DNA of 64,000 nt from Amaranthus tricolor (Eukaryota; Streptophyta; Magnoliopsida; Caryophyllales; Amaranthaceae), in the NCBI RefSeq assembly GCF_026212465.1, contig NC_080050.1, positions 33,312,111 to 33,376,110 on the forward strand. Reading direction: 5' to 3'. This document shows positions 48,561-61,482 of this stretch, piece by piece (position 1 is the first letter of the stretch; each line of letters opens with the position of its first letter). A program made the translations under genes and the position numbers. The notes under the pieces were generated by a model. That model did not search any database. It worked only from the letters and a program-made list of their open reading frames with translations, and was not told the DNA's origin.

Positions 48561-48680
48561 AGGGGTGCAACACGAGGACTTCCCAGGAGGTCACCCATCC
48601 TAGTACTACTCTCGCCCAAGCACGCTTAACTGCGGAGTTCTGATGGGATCCGGTGCATTAGTGCTGGTATGATCGCACCC
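48561..48680 (-). rRNA. 5S rRNA: 5S ribosomal RNA, copy -27
   Basis: Consensus. 681 bp to the downstream gene, including the 1-nt spacer insertion. Confidence 0.98.
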
Positions 48681-49240
48681 GTTCAATCACCGTAACAATT
48701 TGATTACATGCGCGTTGCCGCCCAAAAGTAAAAAACCAGAGCATTCCGAAGCTCGTAAATTCGCAACCGAGACCCCTTATTTCGAGCCTTCTTCTTCCCA
48801 AATACTGTTTTTCACCCTCCCGGTATTGTCCGATTCACAAAAGAGTCCGCCGGCTGTAAAAGCCAGGTGAACTCGCAACAAAAAAACGACGAAATATTTA
48901 AGAAATCCGCGCAACACTTGGAAATCAAGAGGCCATCCACGCCGGGCACGCTTCCGCGGGGAGTTCCGACGGGATCCGGTGCAATTTCCGCTTACGCGAA
49001 CGCACCGATGCACGCCTCTTTCGAACAATTCGTTCGCATGCGCATCGACCCGCCTCAACGGGTCCTACCTTTCGAGTGCCCGTGAATTCGAGGCCGGGGC
49101 CCGGTTGCGAGTTATATTTTTATAAATAAAATTACTTCCAAGGATTATATTACCATAATCACTGAAATGGCTCTTGCTCAAGTGCAGCGGAAACAAAAAA
49201 AAAAAAAAAAAAATTAAAAAAAAAAAAAAAGAACGGAAAA

Positions 49241-49360
49241 AGGGGTGCAACACGAGGACTTCCCAGGAGGTCACCCATCCTAGTACTACTCTCGCCCAAG
49301 CACGCTTAACTGCGGAGTTCTGATGGGATCCGGTGCATTAGTGCTGGTATGATCGCACCC
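49241..49360 (-). rRNA. 5S rRNA: 5S ribosomal RNA, copy -28
   Basis: Consensus. 680 bp to the downstream gene. Confidence 0.98.
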
Positions 49361-49921
49361 GTTCAATCACCGTAACAATTTGATTACATGCGCGTTGCCG
49401 CCCAAAAGTAAAAAACCAGAGCATTCCGAAGCTCGTAAATTCGCAACCGAGACCCCTTATTTCGAGCCTTCTTCTTCCCAAATACTGTTTTTCACCCTCC
49501 CGGTATTGTCCGATTCACAAAAGAGTCCGCCGGCTGTAAAAGCCAGGTGAACTCGCAACAAAAAAACGACGAAATATTTAAGAAATCCGCGCAACACTTG
49601 GAAATCAAGAGGCCATCCACGCCGGGCACGCTTCCGCGGGGAGTTCCGACGGGATCCGGTGCAATTTCCGCTTACGCGAACGCACCGATGCACGCCTCTT
49701 TCGAACAATTCGTTCGCATGCGCATCGACCCGCCTCAACGGGTCCTACCTTTCGAGTGCCCGTGAATTCGAGGCCGGGGCCCGGTTGCGAGTTATATTTT
49801 TATAAATAAAATTACTTCCAAGGATTATATTACCATAATCACTGAAATGGCTCTTGCTCAAGTGCAGCGGAAACAAAAAAAAAAAAAAAAAAAATTAAAA
49901 AAAAAAAAAAAGAACGGAAAA

Positions 49922-50041
49922 AGGGGTGCAACACGAGGACTTCCCAGGAGGTCACCCATCCTAGTACTACTCTCGCCCAAGCACGCTTAACTGCGGAGTT
50001 CTGATGGGATCCGGTGCATTAGTGCTGGTATGATCGCACCC
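49922..50041 (-). rRNA. 5S rRNA: 5S ribosomal RNA, copy -29
   Basis: Consensus. 681 bp to the downstream gene. Confidence 0.98.
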
Positions 50042-50601
50042 GTTCAATCACCGTAACAATTTGATTACATGCGCGTTGCCGCCCAAAAGTAAAAAACCAG
50101 AGCATTCCGAAGCTCGTAAATTCGCAACCGAGACCCCTTATTTCGAGCCTTCTTCTTCCCAAATACTGTTTTTCACCCTCCCGGTATTGTCCGATTCACA
50201 AAAGAGTCCGCCGGCTGTAAAAGCCAGGTGAACTCGCAACAAAAAAACGACGAAATATTTAAGAAATCCGCGCAACACTTGGAAATCAAGAGGCCATCCA
50301 CGCCGGGCACGCTTCCGCGGGGAGTTCCGACGGGATCCGGTGCAATTTCCGCTTACGCGAACGCACCGATGCACGCCTCTTTCGAACAATTCGTTCGCAT
50401 GCGCATCGACCCGCCTCAACGGGTCCTACCTTTCGAGTGCCCGTGAATTCGAGGCCGGGGCCCGGTTGCGAGTTATATTTTTATAAATAAAATTACTTCC
50501 AAGGATTATATTACCATAATCACTGAAATGGCTCTTGCTCAAGTGCAGCGGAAACAAAAAAAAAAAAAAAAAAATTAAAAAAAAAAAAAAAGAACGGAAA
50601 A

Positions 50602-50721
50602 AGGGGTGCAACACGAGGACTTCCCAGGAGGTCACCCATCCTAGTACTACTCTCGCCCAAGCACGCTTAACTGCGGAGTTCTGATGGGATCCGGTGCATT
50701 AGTGCTGGTATGATCGCACCC
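50602..50721 (-). rRNA. 5S rRNA: 5S ribosomal RNA, copy -30
   Basis: Consensus. 680 bp to the downstream gene. Confidence 0.98.
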
Positions 50722-51281
50722 GTTCAATCACCGTAACAATTTGATTACATGCGCGTTGCCGCCCAAAAGTAAAAAACCAGAGCATTCCGAAGCTCGTAAA
50801 TTCGCAACCGAGACCCCTTATTTCGAGCCTTCTTCTTCCCAAATACTGTTTTTCACCCTCCCGGTATTGTCCGATTCACAAAAGAGTCCGCCGGCTGTAA
50901 AAGCCAGGTGAACTCGCAACAAAAAAACGACGAAATATTTAAGAAATCCGCGCAACACTTGGAAATCAAGAGGCCATCCACGCCGGGCACGCTTCCGCGG
51001 GGAGTTCCGACGGGATCCGGTGCAATTTCCGCTTACGCGAACGCACCGATGCACGCCTCTTTCGAACAATTCGTTCGCATGCGCATCGACCCGCCTCAAC
51101 GGGTCCTACCTTTCGAGTGCCCGTGAATTCGAGGCCGGGGCCCGGTTGCGAGTTATATTTTTATAAATAAAATTACTTCCAAGGATTATATTACCATAAT
51201 CACTGAAATGGCTCTTGCTCAAGTGCAGCGGAAACAAAAAAAAAAAAAAAAAAATTAAAAAAAAAAAAAAAGAACGGAAAA

Positions 51282-51401
51282 AGGGGTGCAACACGAGGAC
51301 TTCCCAGGAGGTCACCCATCCTAGTACTACTCTCGCCCAAGCACGCTTAACTGCGGAGTTCTGATGGGATCCGGTGCATTAGTGCTGGTATGATCGCACC
51401 C
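51282..51401 (-). rRNA. 5S rRNA: 5S ribosomal RNA, copy -31
   Basis: Consensus. 680 bp to the downstream gene. Confidence 0.98.
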
Positions 51402-51961
51402 GTTCAATCACCGTAACAATTTGATTACATGCGCGTTGCCGCCCAAAAGTAAAAAACCAGAGCATTCCGAAGCTCGTAAATTCGCAACCGAGACCCCTTA
51501 TTTCGAGCCTTCTTCTTCCCAAATACTGTTTTTCACCCTCCCGGTATTGTCCGATTCACAAAAGAGTCCGCCGGCTGTAAAAGCCAGGTGAACTCGCAAC
51601 AAAAAAACGACGAAATATTTAAGAAATCCGCGCAACACTTGGAAATCAAGAGGCCATCCACGCCGGGCACGCTTCCGCGGGGAGTTCCGACGGGATCCGG
51701 TGCAATTTCCGCTTACGCGAACGCACCGATGCACGCCTCTTTCGAACAATTCGTTCGCATGCGCATCGACCCGCCTCAACGGGTCCTACCTTTCGAGTGC
51801 CCGTGAATTCGAGGCCGGGGCCCGGTTGCGAGTTATATTTTTATAAATAAAATTACTTCCAAGGATTATATTACCATAATCACTGAAATGGCTCTTGCTC
51901 AAGTGCAGCGGAAACAAAAAAAAAAAAAAAAAAATTAAAAAAAAAAAAAAAGAACGGAAAA

Positions 51962-52081
51962 AGGGGTGCAACACGAGGACTTCCCAGGAGGTCACCCATC
52001 CTAGTACTACTCTCGCCCAAGCACGCTTAACTGCGGAGTTCTGATGGGATCCGGTGCATTAGTGCTGGTATGATCGCACCC
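51962..52081 (-). rRNA. 5S rRNA: 5S ribosomal RNA, copy -32
   Basis: Consensus. 680 bp to the downstream gene. Confidence 0.98.
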
Positions 52082-52641
52082 GTTCAATCACCGTAACAAT
52101 TTGATTACATGCGCGTTGCCGCCCAAAAGTAAAAAACCAGAGCATTCCGAAGCTCGTAAATTCGCAACCGAGACCCCTTATTTCGAGCCTTCTTCTTCCC
52201 AAATACTGTTTTTCACCCTCCCGGTATTGTCCGATTCACAAAAGAGTCCGCCGGCTGTAAAAGCCAGGTGAACTCGCAACAAAAAAACGACGAAATATTT
52301 AAGAAATCCGCGCAACACTTGGAAATCAAGAGGCCATCCACGCCGGGCACGCTTCCGCGGGGAGTTCCGACGGGATCCGGTGCAATTTCCGCTTACGCGA
52401 ACGCACCGATGCACGCCTCTTTCGAACAATTCGTTCGCATGCGCATCGACCCGCCTCAACGGGTCCTACCTTTCGAGTGCCCGTGAATTCGAGGCCGGGG
52501 CCCGGTTGCGAGTTATATTTTTATAAATAAAATTACTTCCAAGGATTATATTACCATAATCACTGAAATGGCTCTTGCTCAAGTGCAGCGGAAACAAAAA
52601 AAAAAAAAAAAAAATTAAAAAAAAAAAAAAAGAACGGAAAA

Positions 52642-52761
52642 AGGGGTGCAACACGAGGACTTCCCAGGAGGTCACCCATCCTAGTACTACTCTCGCCCAA
52701 GCACGCTTAACTGCGGAGTTCTGATGGGATCCGGTGCATTAGTGCTGGTATGATCGCACCC
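52642..52761 (-). rRNA. 5S rRNA: 5S ribosomal RNA, copy -33
   Basis: Consensus. 680 bp to the downstream gene. Confidence 0.98.
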
Positions 52762-53322
52762 GTTCAATCACCGTAACAATTTGATTACATGCGCGTTGCC
52801 GCCCAAAAGTAAAAAACCAGAGCATTCCGAAGCTCGTAAATTCGCAACCGAGACCCCTTATTTCGAGCCTTCTTCTTCCCAAATACTGTTTTTCACCCTC
52901 CCGGTATTGTCCGATTCACAAAAGAGTCCGCCGGCTGTAAAAGCCAGGTGAACTCGCAACAAAAAAACGACGAAATATTTAAGAAATCCGCGCAACACTT
53001 GGAAATCAAGAGGCCATCCACGCCGGGCACGCTTCCGCGGGGAGTTCCGACGGGATCCGGTGCAATTTCCGCTTACGCGAACGCACCGATGCACGCCTCT
53101 TTCGAACAATTCGTTCGCATGCGCATCGACCCGCCTCAACGGGTCCTACCTTTCGAGTGCCCGTGAATTCGAGGCCGGGGCCCGGTTGCGAGTTATATTT
53201 TTATAAATAAAATTACTTCCAAGGATTATATTACCATAATCACTGAAATGGCTCTTGCTCAAGTGCAGCGGAAACAAAAAAAAAAAAAAAAAAAATTAAA
53301 AAAAAAAAAAAAGAACGGAAAA

Positions 53323-53442
53323 AGGGGTGCAACACGAGGACTTCCCAGGAGGTCACCCATCCTAGTACTACTCTCGCCCAAGCACGCTTAACTGCGGAGT
53401 TCTGATGGGATCCGGTGCATTAGTGCTGGTATGATCGCACCC
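53323..53442 (-). rRNA. 5S rRNA: 5S ribosomal RNA, copy -34
   Basis: Consensus. 681 bp to the downstream gene; start of the block shared with the + arm. Confidence 0.98.
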
Positions 53443-54002
53443 GTTCAATCACCGTAACAATTTGATTACATGCGCGTTGCCGCCCAAAAGTAAAAAACCA
53501 GAGCATTCCGAAGCTCGTAAATTCGCAACCGAGACCCCTTATTTCGAGCCTTCTTCTTCCCAAATACTGTTTTTCACCCTCCCGGTATTGTCCGATTCAC
53601 AAAAGAGTCCGCCGGCTGTAAAAGCCAGGTGAACTCGCAACAAAAAAACGACGAAATATTTAAGAAATCCGCGCAACACTTGGAAATCAAGAGGCCATCC
53701 ACGCCGGGCACGCTTCCGCGGGGAGTTCCGACGGGATCCGGTGCAATTTCCGCTTACGCGAACGCACCGATGCACGCCTCTTTCGAACAATTCGTTCGCA
53801 TGCGCATCGACCCGCCTCAACGGGTCCTACCTTTCGAGTGCCCGTGAATTCGAGGCCGGGGCCCGGTTGCGAGTTATATTTTTATAAATAAAATTACTTC
53901 CAAGGATTATATTACCATAATCACTGAAATGGCTCTTGCTCAAGTGCAGCGGAAACAAAAAAAAAAAAAAAAAAATTAAAAAAAAAAAAAAAGAACGGAA
54001 AA

Positions 54003-54122
54003 AGGGGTGCAACACGAGGACTTCCCAGGAGGTCACCCATCCTAGTACTACTCTCGCCCAAGCACGCTTAACTGCGGAGTTCTGATGGGATCCGGTGCAT
54101 TAGTGCTGGTATGATCGCACCC
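54003..54122 (-). rRNA. 5S rRNA: 5S ribosomal RNA, copy -35
   Basis: Consensus. 680 bp to the downstream gene. Confidence 0.98.
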
Positions 54123-54682
54123 GTTCAATCACCGTAACAATTTGATTACATGCGCGTTGCCGCCCAAAAGTAAAAAACCAGAGCATTCCGAAGCTCGTAA
54201 ATTCGCAACCGAGACCCCTTATTTCGAGCCTTCTTCTTCCCAAATACTGTTTTTCACCCTCCCGGTATTGTCCGATTCACAAAAGAGTCCGCCGGCTGTA
54301 AAAGCCAGGTGAACTCGCAACAAAAAAACGACGAAATATTTAAGAAATCCGCGCAACACTTGGAAATCAAGAGGCCATCCACGCCGGGCACGCTTCCGCG
54401 GGGAGTTCCGACGGGATCCGGTGCAATTTCCGCTTACGCGAACGCACCGATGCACGCCTCTTTCGAACAATTCGTTCGCATGCGCATCGACCCGCCTCAA
54501 CGGGTCCTACCTTTCGAGTGCCCGTGAATTCGAGGCCGGGGCCCGGTTGCGAGTTATATTTTTATAAATAAAATTACTTCCAAGGATTATATTACCATAA
54601 TCACTGAAATGGCTCTTGCTCAAGTGCAGCGGAAACAAAAAAAAAAAAAAAAAAATTAAAAAAAAAAAAAAAGAACGGAAAA

Positions 54683-54802
54683 AGGGGTGCAACACGAGGA
54701 CTTCCCAGGAGGTCACCCATCCTAGTACTACTCTCGCCCAAGCACGCTTAACTGCGGAGTTCTGATGGGATCCGGTGCATTAGTGCTGGTATGATCGCAC
54801 CC
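54683..54802 (-). rRNA. 5S rRNA: 5S ribosomal RNA, copy -36
   Basis: Consensus. 680 bp to the downstream gene. Confidence 0.98.
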
Positions 54803-55316
54803 GTTCAATCACCGTAACAATTTGATTACATGCGCGTTGCCGCCCAAAAGTAAAAAACCAGAGCATTCCGAAGCTCGTAAATTCGCAACCGAGACCCCTT
54901 ATTTCGAGCCTTCTTCTTCCCAAATACTGTTTTTCACCCTCCCGGTATTGTCCGATTCACAAAAGAGTCCGCCGGCTGTAAAAGCCAGGTGAACTCGCAA
55001 CAAAAAAACGACGAAATATTTAAGAAATCCGCGCAACACTTGGAAATCAAGAGGCCATCCACGCCGGGCACGCTTCCGCGGGGAGTTCCGACGGGATCCG
55101 GTGCAATTTCCGCTTACGCGAACGCACCGATGCACGCCTCTTTCGAACAATTCGTTCGCATGCGCATCGACCCGCCTCAACGGGTCCTACCTTTCGAGTG
55201 CCCGTGAATTCGAGGCCGGGGCCCGGTTGCGAGTTATATTTTTATAAATAAAATTACTTCCAAGGATTATATTACCATAATCACTGAAATGGCTCTTGCT
55301 CAAGTGCAGCGGAAAC

Positions 55317-55350
55317 AAAAAAAAAAAAAAAAAATTAAAAAAAAAAAAAA
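55317..55350 (-). repeat. shortest poly-T tract: T14-AA-T18 (678-bp unit)
   Basis: Downstream of gene -37. Both T runs are short, giving the shortest unit with an intact gene. Other rare alleles on the - arm are T16-AA-T20 at 43068-43105, T16-AA-T19 at 45112-45148, T15-AA-T18 at 58035-58069 and 63478-63512, and T14-AA-T20 at 62117-62152. Confidence 0.85.
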
Positions 55351-55360
55351 GAACGGAAAA

Positions 55361-55480
55361 AGGGGTGCAACACGAGGACTTCCCAGGAGGTCACCCATCC
55401 TAGTACTACTCTCGCCCAAGCACGCTTAACTGCGGAGTTCTGATGGGATCCGGTGCATTAGTGCTGGTATGATCGCACCC
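55361..55480 (-). rRNA. 5S rRNA: 5S ribosomal RNA, copy -37
   Basis: Consensus. 678 bp to the downstream gene, with the shortest poly-T tract of the window. Confidence 0.98.
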
Positions 55481-56040
55481 GTTCAATCACCGTAACAATT
55501 TGATTACATGCGCGTTGCCGCCCAAAAGTAAAAAACCAGAGCATTCCGAAGCTCGTAAATTCGCAACCGAGACCCCTTATTTCGAGCCTTCTTCTTCCCA
55601 AATACTGTTTTTCACCCTCCCGGTATTGTCCGATTCACAAAAGAGTCCGCCGGCTGTAAAAGCCAGGTGAACTCGCAACAAAAAAACGACGAAATATTTA
55701 AGAAATCCGCGCAACACTTGGAAATCAAGAGGCCATCCACGCCGGGCACGCTTCCGCGGGGAGTTCCGACGGGATCCGGTGCAATTTCCGCTTACGCGAA
55801 CGCACCGATGCACGCCTCTTTCGAACAATTCGTTCGCATGCGCATCGACCCGCCTCAACGGGTCCTACCTTTCGAGTGCCCGTGAATTCGAGGCCGGGGC
55901 CCGGTTGCGAGTTATATTTTTATAAATAAAATTACTTCCAAGGATTATATTACCATAATCACTGAAATGGCTCTTGCTCAAGTGCAGCGGAAACAAAAAA
56001 AAAAAAAAAAAAATTAAAAAAAAAAAAAAAGAACGGAAAA

Positions 56041-56160
56041 AGGGGTGCAACACGAGGACTTCCCAGGAGGTCACCCATCCTAGTACTACTCTCGCCCAAG
56101 CACGCTTAACTGCGGAGTTCTGATGGGATCCGGTGCATTAGTGCTGGTATGATCGCACCC
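56041..56160 (-). rRNA. 5S rRNA: 5S ribosomal RNA, copy -38
   Basis: Consensus. 680 bp to the downstream gene. Confidence 0.98.
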
Positions 56161-56720
56161 GTTCAATCACCGTAACAATTTGATTACATGCGCGTTGCCG
56201 CCCAAAAGTAAAAAACCAGAGCATTCCGAAGCTCGTAAATTCGCAACCGAGACCCCTTATTTCGAGCCTTCTTCTTCCCAAATACTGTTTTTCACCCTCC
56301 CGGTATTGTCCGATTCACAAAAGAGTCCGCCGGCTGTAAAAGCCAGGTGAACTCGCAACAAAAAAACGACGAAATATTTAAGAAATCCGCGCAACACTTG
56401 GAAATCAAGAGGCCATCCACGCCGGGCACGCTTCCGCGGGGAGTTCCGACGGGATCCGGTGCAATTTCCGCTTACGCGAACGCACCGATGCACGCCTCTT
56501 TCGAACAATTCGTTCGCATGCGCATCGACCCGCCTCAACGGGTCCTACCTTTCGAGTGCCCGTGAATTCGAGGCCGGGGCCCGGTTGCGAGTTATATTTT
56601 TATAAATAAAATTACTTCCAAGGATTATATTACCATAATCACTGAAATGGCTCTTGCTCAAGTGCAGCGGAAACAAAAAAAAAAAAAAAAAAATTAAAAA
56701 AAAAAAAAAAGAACGGAAAA

Positions 56721-56840
56721 AGGGGTGCAACACGAGGACTTCCCAGGAGGTCACCCATCCTAGTACTACTCTCGCCCAAGCACGCTTAACTGCGGAGTTC
56801 TGATGGGATCCGGTGCATTAGTGCTGGTATGATCGCACCC
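56721..56840 (-). rRNA. 5S rRNA: 5S ribosomal RNA, copy -39
   Basis: Consensus. 680 bp to the downstream gene. Confidence 0.98.
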
Positions 56841-57400
56841 GTTCAATCACCGTAACAATTTGATTACATGCGCGTTGCCGCCCAAAAGTAAAAAACCAGA
56901 GCATTCCGAAGCTCGTAAATTCGCAACCGAGACCCCTTATTTCGAGCCTTCTTCTTCCCAAATACTGTTTTTCACCCTCCCGGTATTGTCCGATTCACAA
57001 AAGAGTCCGCCGGCTGTAAAAGCCAGGTGAACTCGCAACAAAAAAACGACGAAATATTTAAGAAATCCGCGCAACACTTGGAAATCAAGAGGCCATCCAC
57101 GCCGGGCACGCTTCCGCGGGGAGTTCCGACGGGATCCGGTGCAATTTCCGCTTACGCGAACGCACCGATGCACGCCTCTTTCGAACAATTCGTTCGCATG
57201 CGCATCGACCCGCCTCAACGGGTCCTACCTTTCGAGTGCCCGTGAATTCGAGGCCGGGGCCCGGTTGCGAGTTATATTTTTATAAATAAAATTACTTCCA
57301 AGGATTATATTACCATAATCACTGAAATGGCTCTTGCTCAAGTGCAGCGGAAACAAAAAAAAAAAAAAAAAAATTAAAAAAAAAAAAAAAGAACGGAAAA

Positions 57401-57520
57401 AGGGGTGCAACACGAGGACTTCCCAGGAGGTCACCCATCCTAGTACTACTCTCGCCCAAGCACGCTTAACTGCGGAGTTCTGATGGGATCCGGTGCATTA
57501 GTGCTGGTATGATCGCACCC
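57401..57520 (-). rRNA. 5S rRNA: 5S ribosomal RNA, copy -40
   Basis: Consensus gene; the spacer variant at 57617 lies 97 bp upstream. 680 bp to the downstream gene. Confidence 0.98.
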
Positions 57521-57616
57521 GTTCAATCACCGTAACAATTTGATTACATGCGCGTTGCCGCCCAAAAGTAAAAAACCAGAGCATTCCGAAGCTCGTAAAT
57601 TCGCAACCGAGACCCC

Positions 57617-57617
57617 A
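57617..57617 (-). other. single-base spacer variant
   Basis: A replaces T on the top strand, so the usual ATAAGGGG of the gene strand becomes ATATGGGG, 97 bp upstream of gene -40. I saw it in no other unit. It removes the stop of the overlapping reading frame, which then runs to 123 residues, with no likely biological meaning. Confidence 0.9.
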
Positions 57618-58079
57618 TATTTCGAGCCTTCTTCTTCCCAAATACTGTTTTTCACCCTCCCGGTATTGTCCGATTCACAAAAGAGTCCGCCGGCTGTAAA
57701 AGCCAGGTGAACTCGCAACAAAAAAACGACGAAATATTTAAGAAATCCGCGCAACACTTGGAAATCAAGAGGCCATCCACGCCGGGCACGCTTCCGCGGG
57801 GAGTTCCGACGGGATCCGGTGCAATTTCCGCTTACGCGAACGCACCGATGCACGCCTCTTTCGAACAATTCGTTCGCATGCGCATCGACCCGCCTCAACG
57901 GGTCCTACCTTTCGAGTGCCCGTGAATTCGAGGCCGGGGCCCGGTTGCGAGTTATATTTTTATAAATAAAATTACTTCCAAGGATTATATTACCATAATC
58001 ACTGAAATGGCTCTTGCTCAAGTGCAGCGGAAACAAAAAAAAAAAAAAAAAATTAAAAAAAAAAAAAAAGAACGGAAAA

Positions 58080-58199
58080 AGGGGTGCAACACGAGGACTT
58101 CCCAGGAGGTCACCCATCCTAGTACTACTCTCGCCCAAGCACGCTTAACTGCGGAGTTCTGATGGGATCCGGTGCATTAGTGCTGGTATGATCGCACCC
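58080..58199 (-). rRNA. 5S rRNA: 5S ribosomal RNA, copy -41
   Basis: Consensus. 679 bp to the downstream gene (T15-AA-T18). Confidence 0.98.
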
Positions 58200-58759
58200 G
58201 TTCAATCACCGTAACAATTTGATTACATGCGCGTTGCCGCCCAAAAGTAAAAAACCAGAGCATTCCGAAGCTCGTAAATTCGCAACCGAGACCCCTTATT
58301 TCGAGCCTTCTTCTTCCCAAATACTGTTTTTCACCCTCCCGGTATTGTCCGATTCACAAAAGAGTCCGCCGGCTGTAAAAGCCAGGTGAACTCGCAACAA
58401 AAAAACGACGAAATATTTAAGAAATCCGCGCAACACTTGGAAATCAAGAGGCCATCCACGCCGGGCACGCTTCCGCGGGGAGTTCCGACGGGATCCGGTG
58501 CAATTTCCGCTTACGCGAACGCACCGATGCACGCCTCTTTCGAACAATTCGTTCGCATGCGCATCGACCCGCCTCAACGGGTCCTACCTTTCGAGTGCCC
58601 GTGAATTCGAGGCCGGGGCCCGGTTGCGAGTTATATTTTTATAAATAAAATTACTTCCAAGGATTATATTACCATAATCACTGAAATGGCTCTTGCTCAA
58701 GTGCAGCGGAAACAAAAAAAAAAAAAAAAAAATTAAAAAAAAAAAAAAAGAACGGAAAA

Positions 58760-58879
58760 AGGGGTGCAACACGAGGACTTCCCAGGAGGTCACCCATCCT
58801 AGTACTACTCTCGCCCAAGCACGCTTAACTGCGGAGTTCTGATGGGATCCGGTGCATTAGTGCTGGTATGATCGCACCC
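58760..58879 (-). rRNA. 5S rRNA: 5S ribosomal RNA, copy -42
   Basis: Consensus. 680 bp to the downstream gene. Confidence 0.98.
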
Positions 58880-59440
58880 GTTCAATCACCGTAACAATTT
58901 GATTACATGCGCGTTGCCGCCCAAAAGTAAAAAACCAGAGCATTCCGAAGCTCGTAAATTCGCAACCGAGACCCCTTATTTCGAGCCTTCTTCTTCCCAA
59001 ATACTGTTTTTCACCCTCCCGGTATTGTCCGATTCACAAAAGAGTCCGCCGGCTGTAAAAGCCAGGTGAACTCGCAACAAAAAAACGACGAAATATTTAA
59101 GAAATCCGCGCAACACTTGGAAATCAAGAGGCCATCCACGCCGGGCACGCTTCCGCGGGGAGTTCCGACGGGATCCGGTGCAATTTCCGCTTACGCGAAC
59201 GCACCGATGCACGCCTCTTTCGAACAATTCGTTCGCATGCGCATCGACCCGCCTCAACGGGTCCTACCTTTCGAGTGCCCGTGAATTCGAGGCCGGGGCC
59301 CGGTTGCGAGTTATATTTTTATAAATAAAATTACTTCCAAGGATTATATTACCATAATCACTGAAATGGCTCTTGCTCAAGTGCAGCGGAAACAAAAAAA
59401 AAAAAAAAAAAAATTAAAAAAAAAAAAAAAGAACGGAAAA

Positions 59441-59560
59441 AGGGGTGCAACACGAGGACTTCCCAGGAGGTCACCCATCCTAGTACTACTCTCGCCCAAG
59501 CACGCTTAACTGCGGAGTTCTGATGGGATCCGGTGCATTAGTGCTGGTATGATCGCACCC
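59441..59560 (-). rRNA. 5S rRNA: 5S ribosomal RNA, copy -43
   Basis: Consensus. 681 bp to the downstream gene. Confidence 0.98.
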
Positions 59561-60121
59561 GTTCAATCACCGTAACAATTTGATTACATGCGCGTTGCCG
59601 CCCAAAAGTAAAAAACCAGAGCATTCCGAAGCTCGTAAATTCGCAACCGAGACCCCTTATTTCGAGCCTTCTTCTTCCCAAATACTGTTTTTCACCCTCC
59701 CGGTATTGTCCGATTCACAAAAGAGTCCGCCGGCTGTAAAAGCCAGGTGAACTCGCAACAAAAAAACGACGAAATATTTAAGAAATCCGCGCAACACTTG
59801 GAAATCAAGAGGCCATCCACGCCGGGCACGCTTCCGCGGGGAGTTCCGACGGGATCCGGTGCAATTTCCGCTTACGCGAACGCACCGATGCACGCCTCTT
59901 TCGAACAATTCGTTCGCATGCGCATCGACCCGCCTCAACGGGTCCTACCTTTCGAGTGCCCGTGAATTCGAGGCCGGGGCCCGGTTGCGAGTTATATTTT
60001 TATAAATAAAATTACTTCCAAGGATTATATTACCATAATCACTGAAATGGCTCTTGCTCAAGTGCAGCGGAAACAAAAAAAAAAAAAAAAAAAATTAAAA
60101 AAAAAAAAAAAGAACGGAAAA

Positions 60122-60241
60122 AGGGGTGCAACACGAGGACTTCCCAGGAGGTCACCCATCCTAGTACTACTCTCGCCCAAGCACGCTTAACTGCGGAGTT
60201 CTGATGGGATCCGGTGCATTAGTGCTGGTATGATCGCACCC
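60122..60241 (-). rRNA. 5S rRNA: 5S ribosomal RNA, copy -44
   Basis: Consensus. 681 bp to the downstream gene. Confidence 0.98.
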
Positions 60242-60802
60242 GTTCAATCACCGTAACAATTTGATTACATGCGCGTTGCCGCCCAAAAGTAAAAAACCAG
60301 AGCATTCCGAAGCTCGTAAATTCGCAACCGAGACCCCTTATTTCGAGCCTTCTTCTTCCCAAATACTGTTTTTCACCCTCCCGGTATTGTCCGATTCACA
60401 AAAGAGTCCGCCGGCTGTAAAAGCCAGGTGAACTCGCAACAAAAAAACGACGAAATATTTAAGAAATCCGCGCAACACTTGGAAATCAAGAGGCCATCCA
60501 CGCCGGGCACGCTTCCGCGGGGAGTTCCGACGGGATCCGGTGCAATTTCCGCTTACGCGAACGCACCGATGCACGCCTCTTTCGAACAATTCGTTCGCAT
60601 GCGCATCGACCCGCCTCAACGGGTCCTACCTTTCGAGTGCCCGTGAATTCGAGGCCGGGGCCCGGTTGCGAGTTATATTTTTATAAATAAAATTACTTCC
60701 AAGGATTATATTACCATAATCACTGAAATGGCTCTTGCTCAAGTGCAGCGGAAACAAAAAAAAAAAAAAAAAAAATTAAAAAAAAAAAAAAAGAACGGAA
60801 AA

Positions 60803-60922
60803 AGGGGTGCAACACGAGGACTTCCCAGGAGGTCACCCATCCTAGTACTACTCTCGCCCAAGCACGCTTAACTGCGGAGTTCTGATGGGATCCGGTGCAT
60901 TAGTGCTGGTATGATCGCACCC
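60803..60922 (-). rRNA. 5S rRNA: 5S ribosomal RNA, copy -45
   Basis: Consensus. 681 bp to the downstream gene. Confidence 0.98.
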
Positions 60923-61482
60923 GTTCAATCACCGTAACAATTTGATTACATGCGCGTTGCCGCCCAAAAGTAAAAAACCAGAGCATTCCGAAGCTCGTAA
61001 ATTCGCAACCGAGACCCCTTATTTCGAGCCTTCTTCTTCCCAAATACTGTTTTTCACCCTCCCGGTATTGTCCGATTCACAAAAGAGTCCGCCGGCTGTA
61101 AAAGCCAGGTGAACTCGCAACAAAAAAACGACGAAATATTTAAGAAATCCGCGCAACACTTGGAAATCAAGAGGCCATCCACGCCGGGCACGCTTCCGCG
61201 GGGAGTTCCGACGGGATCCGGTGCAATTTCCGCTTACGCGAACGCACCGATGCACGCCTCTTTCGAACAATTCGTTCGCATGCGCATCGACCCGCCTCAA
61301 CGGGTCCTACCTTTCGAGTGCCCGTGAATTCGAGGCCGGGGCCCGGTTGCGAGTTATATTTTTATAAATAAAATTACTTCCAAGGATTATATTACCATAA
61401 TCACTGAAATGGCTCTTGCTCAAGTGCAGCGGAAACAAAAAAAAAAAAAAAAAAATTAAAAAAAAAAAAAAAGAACGGAAAA

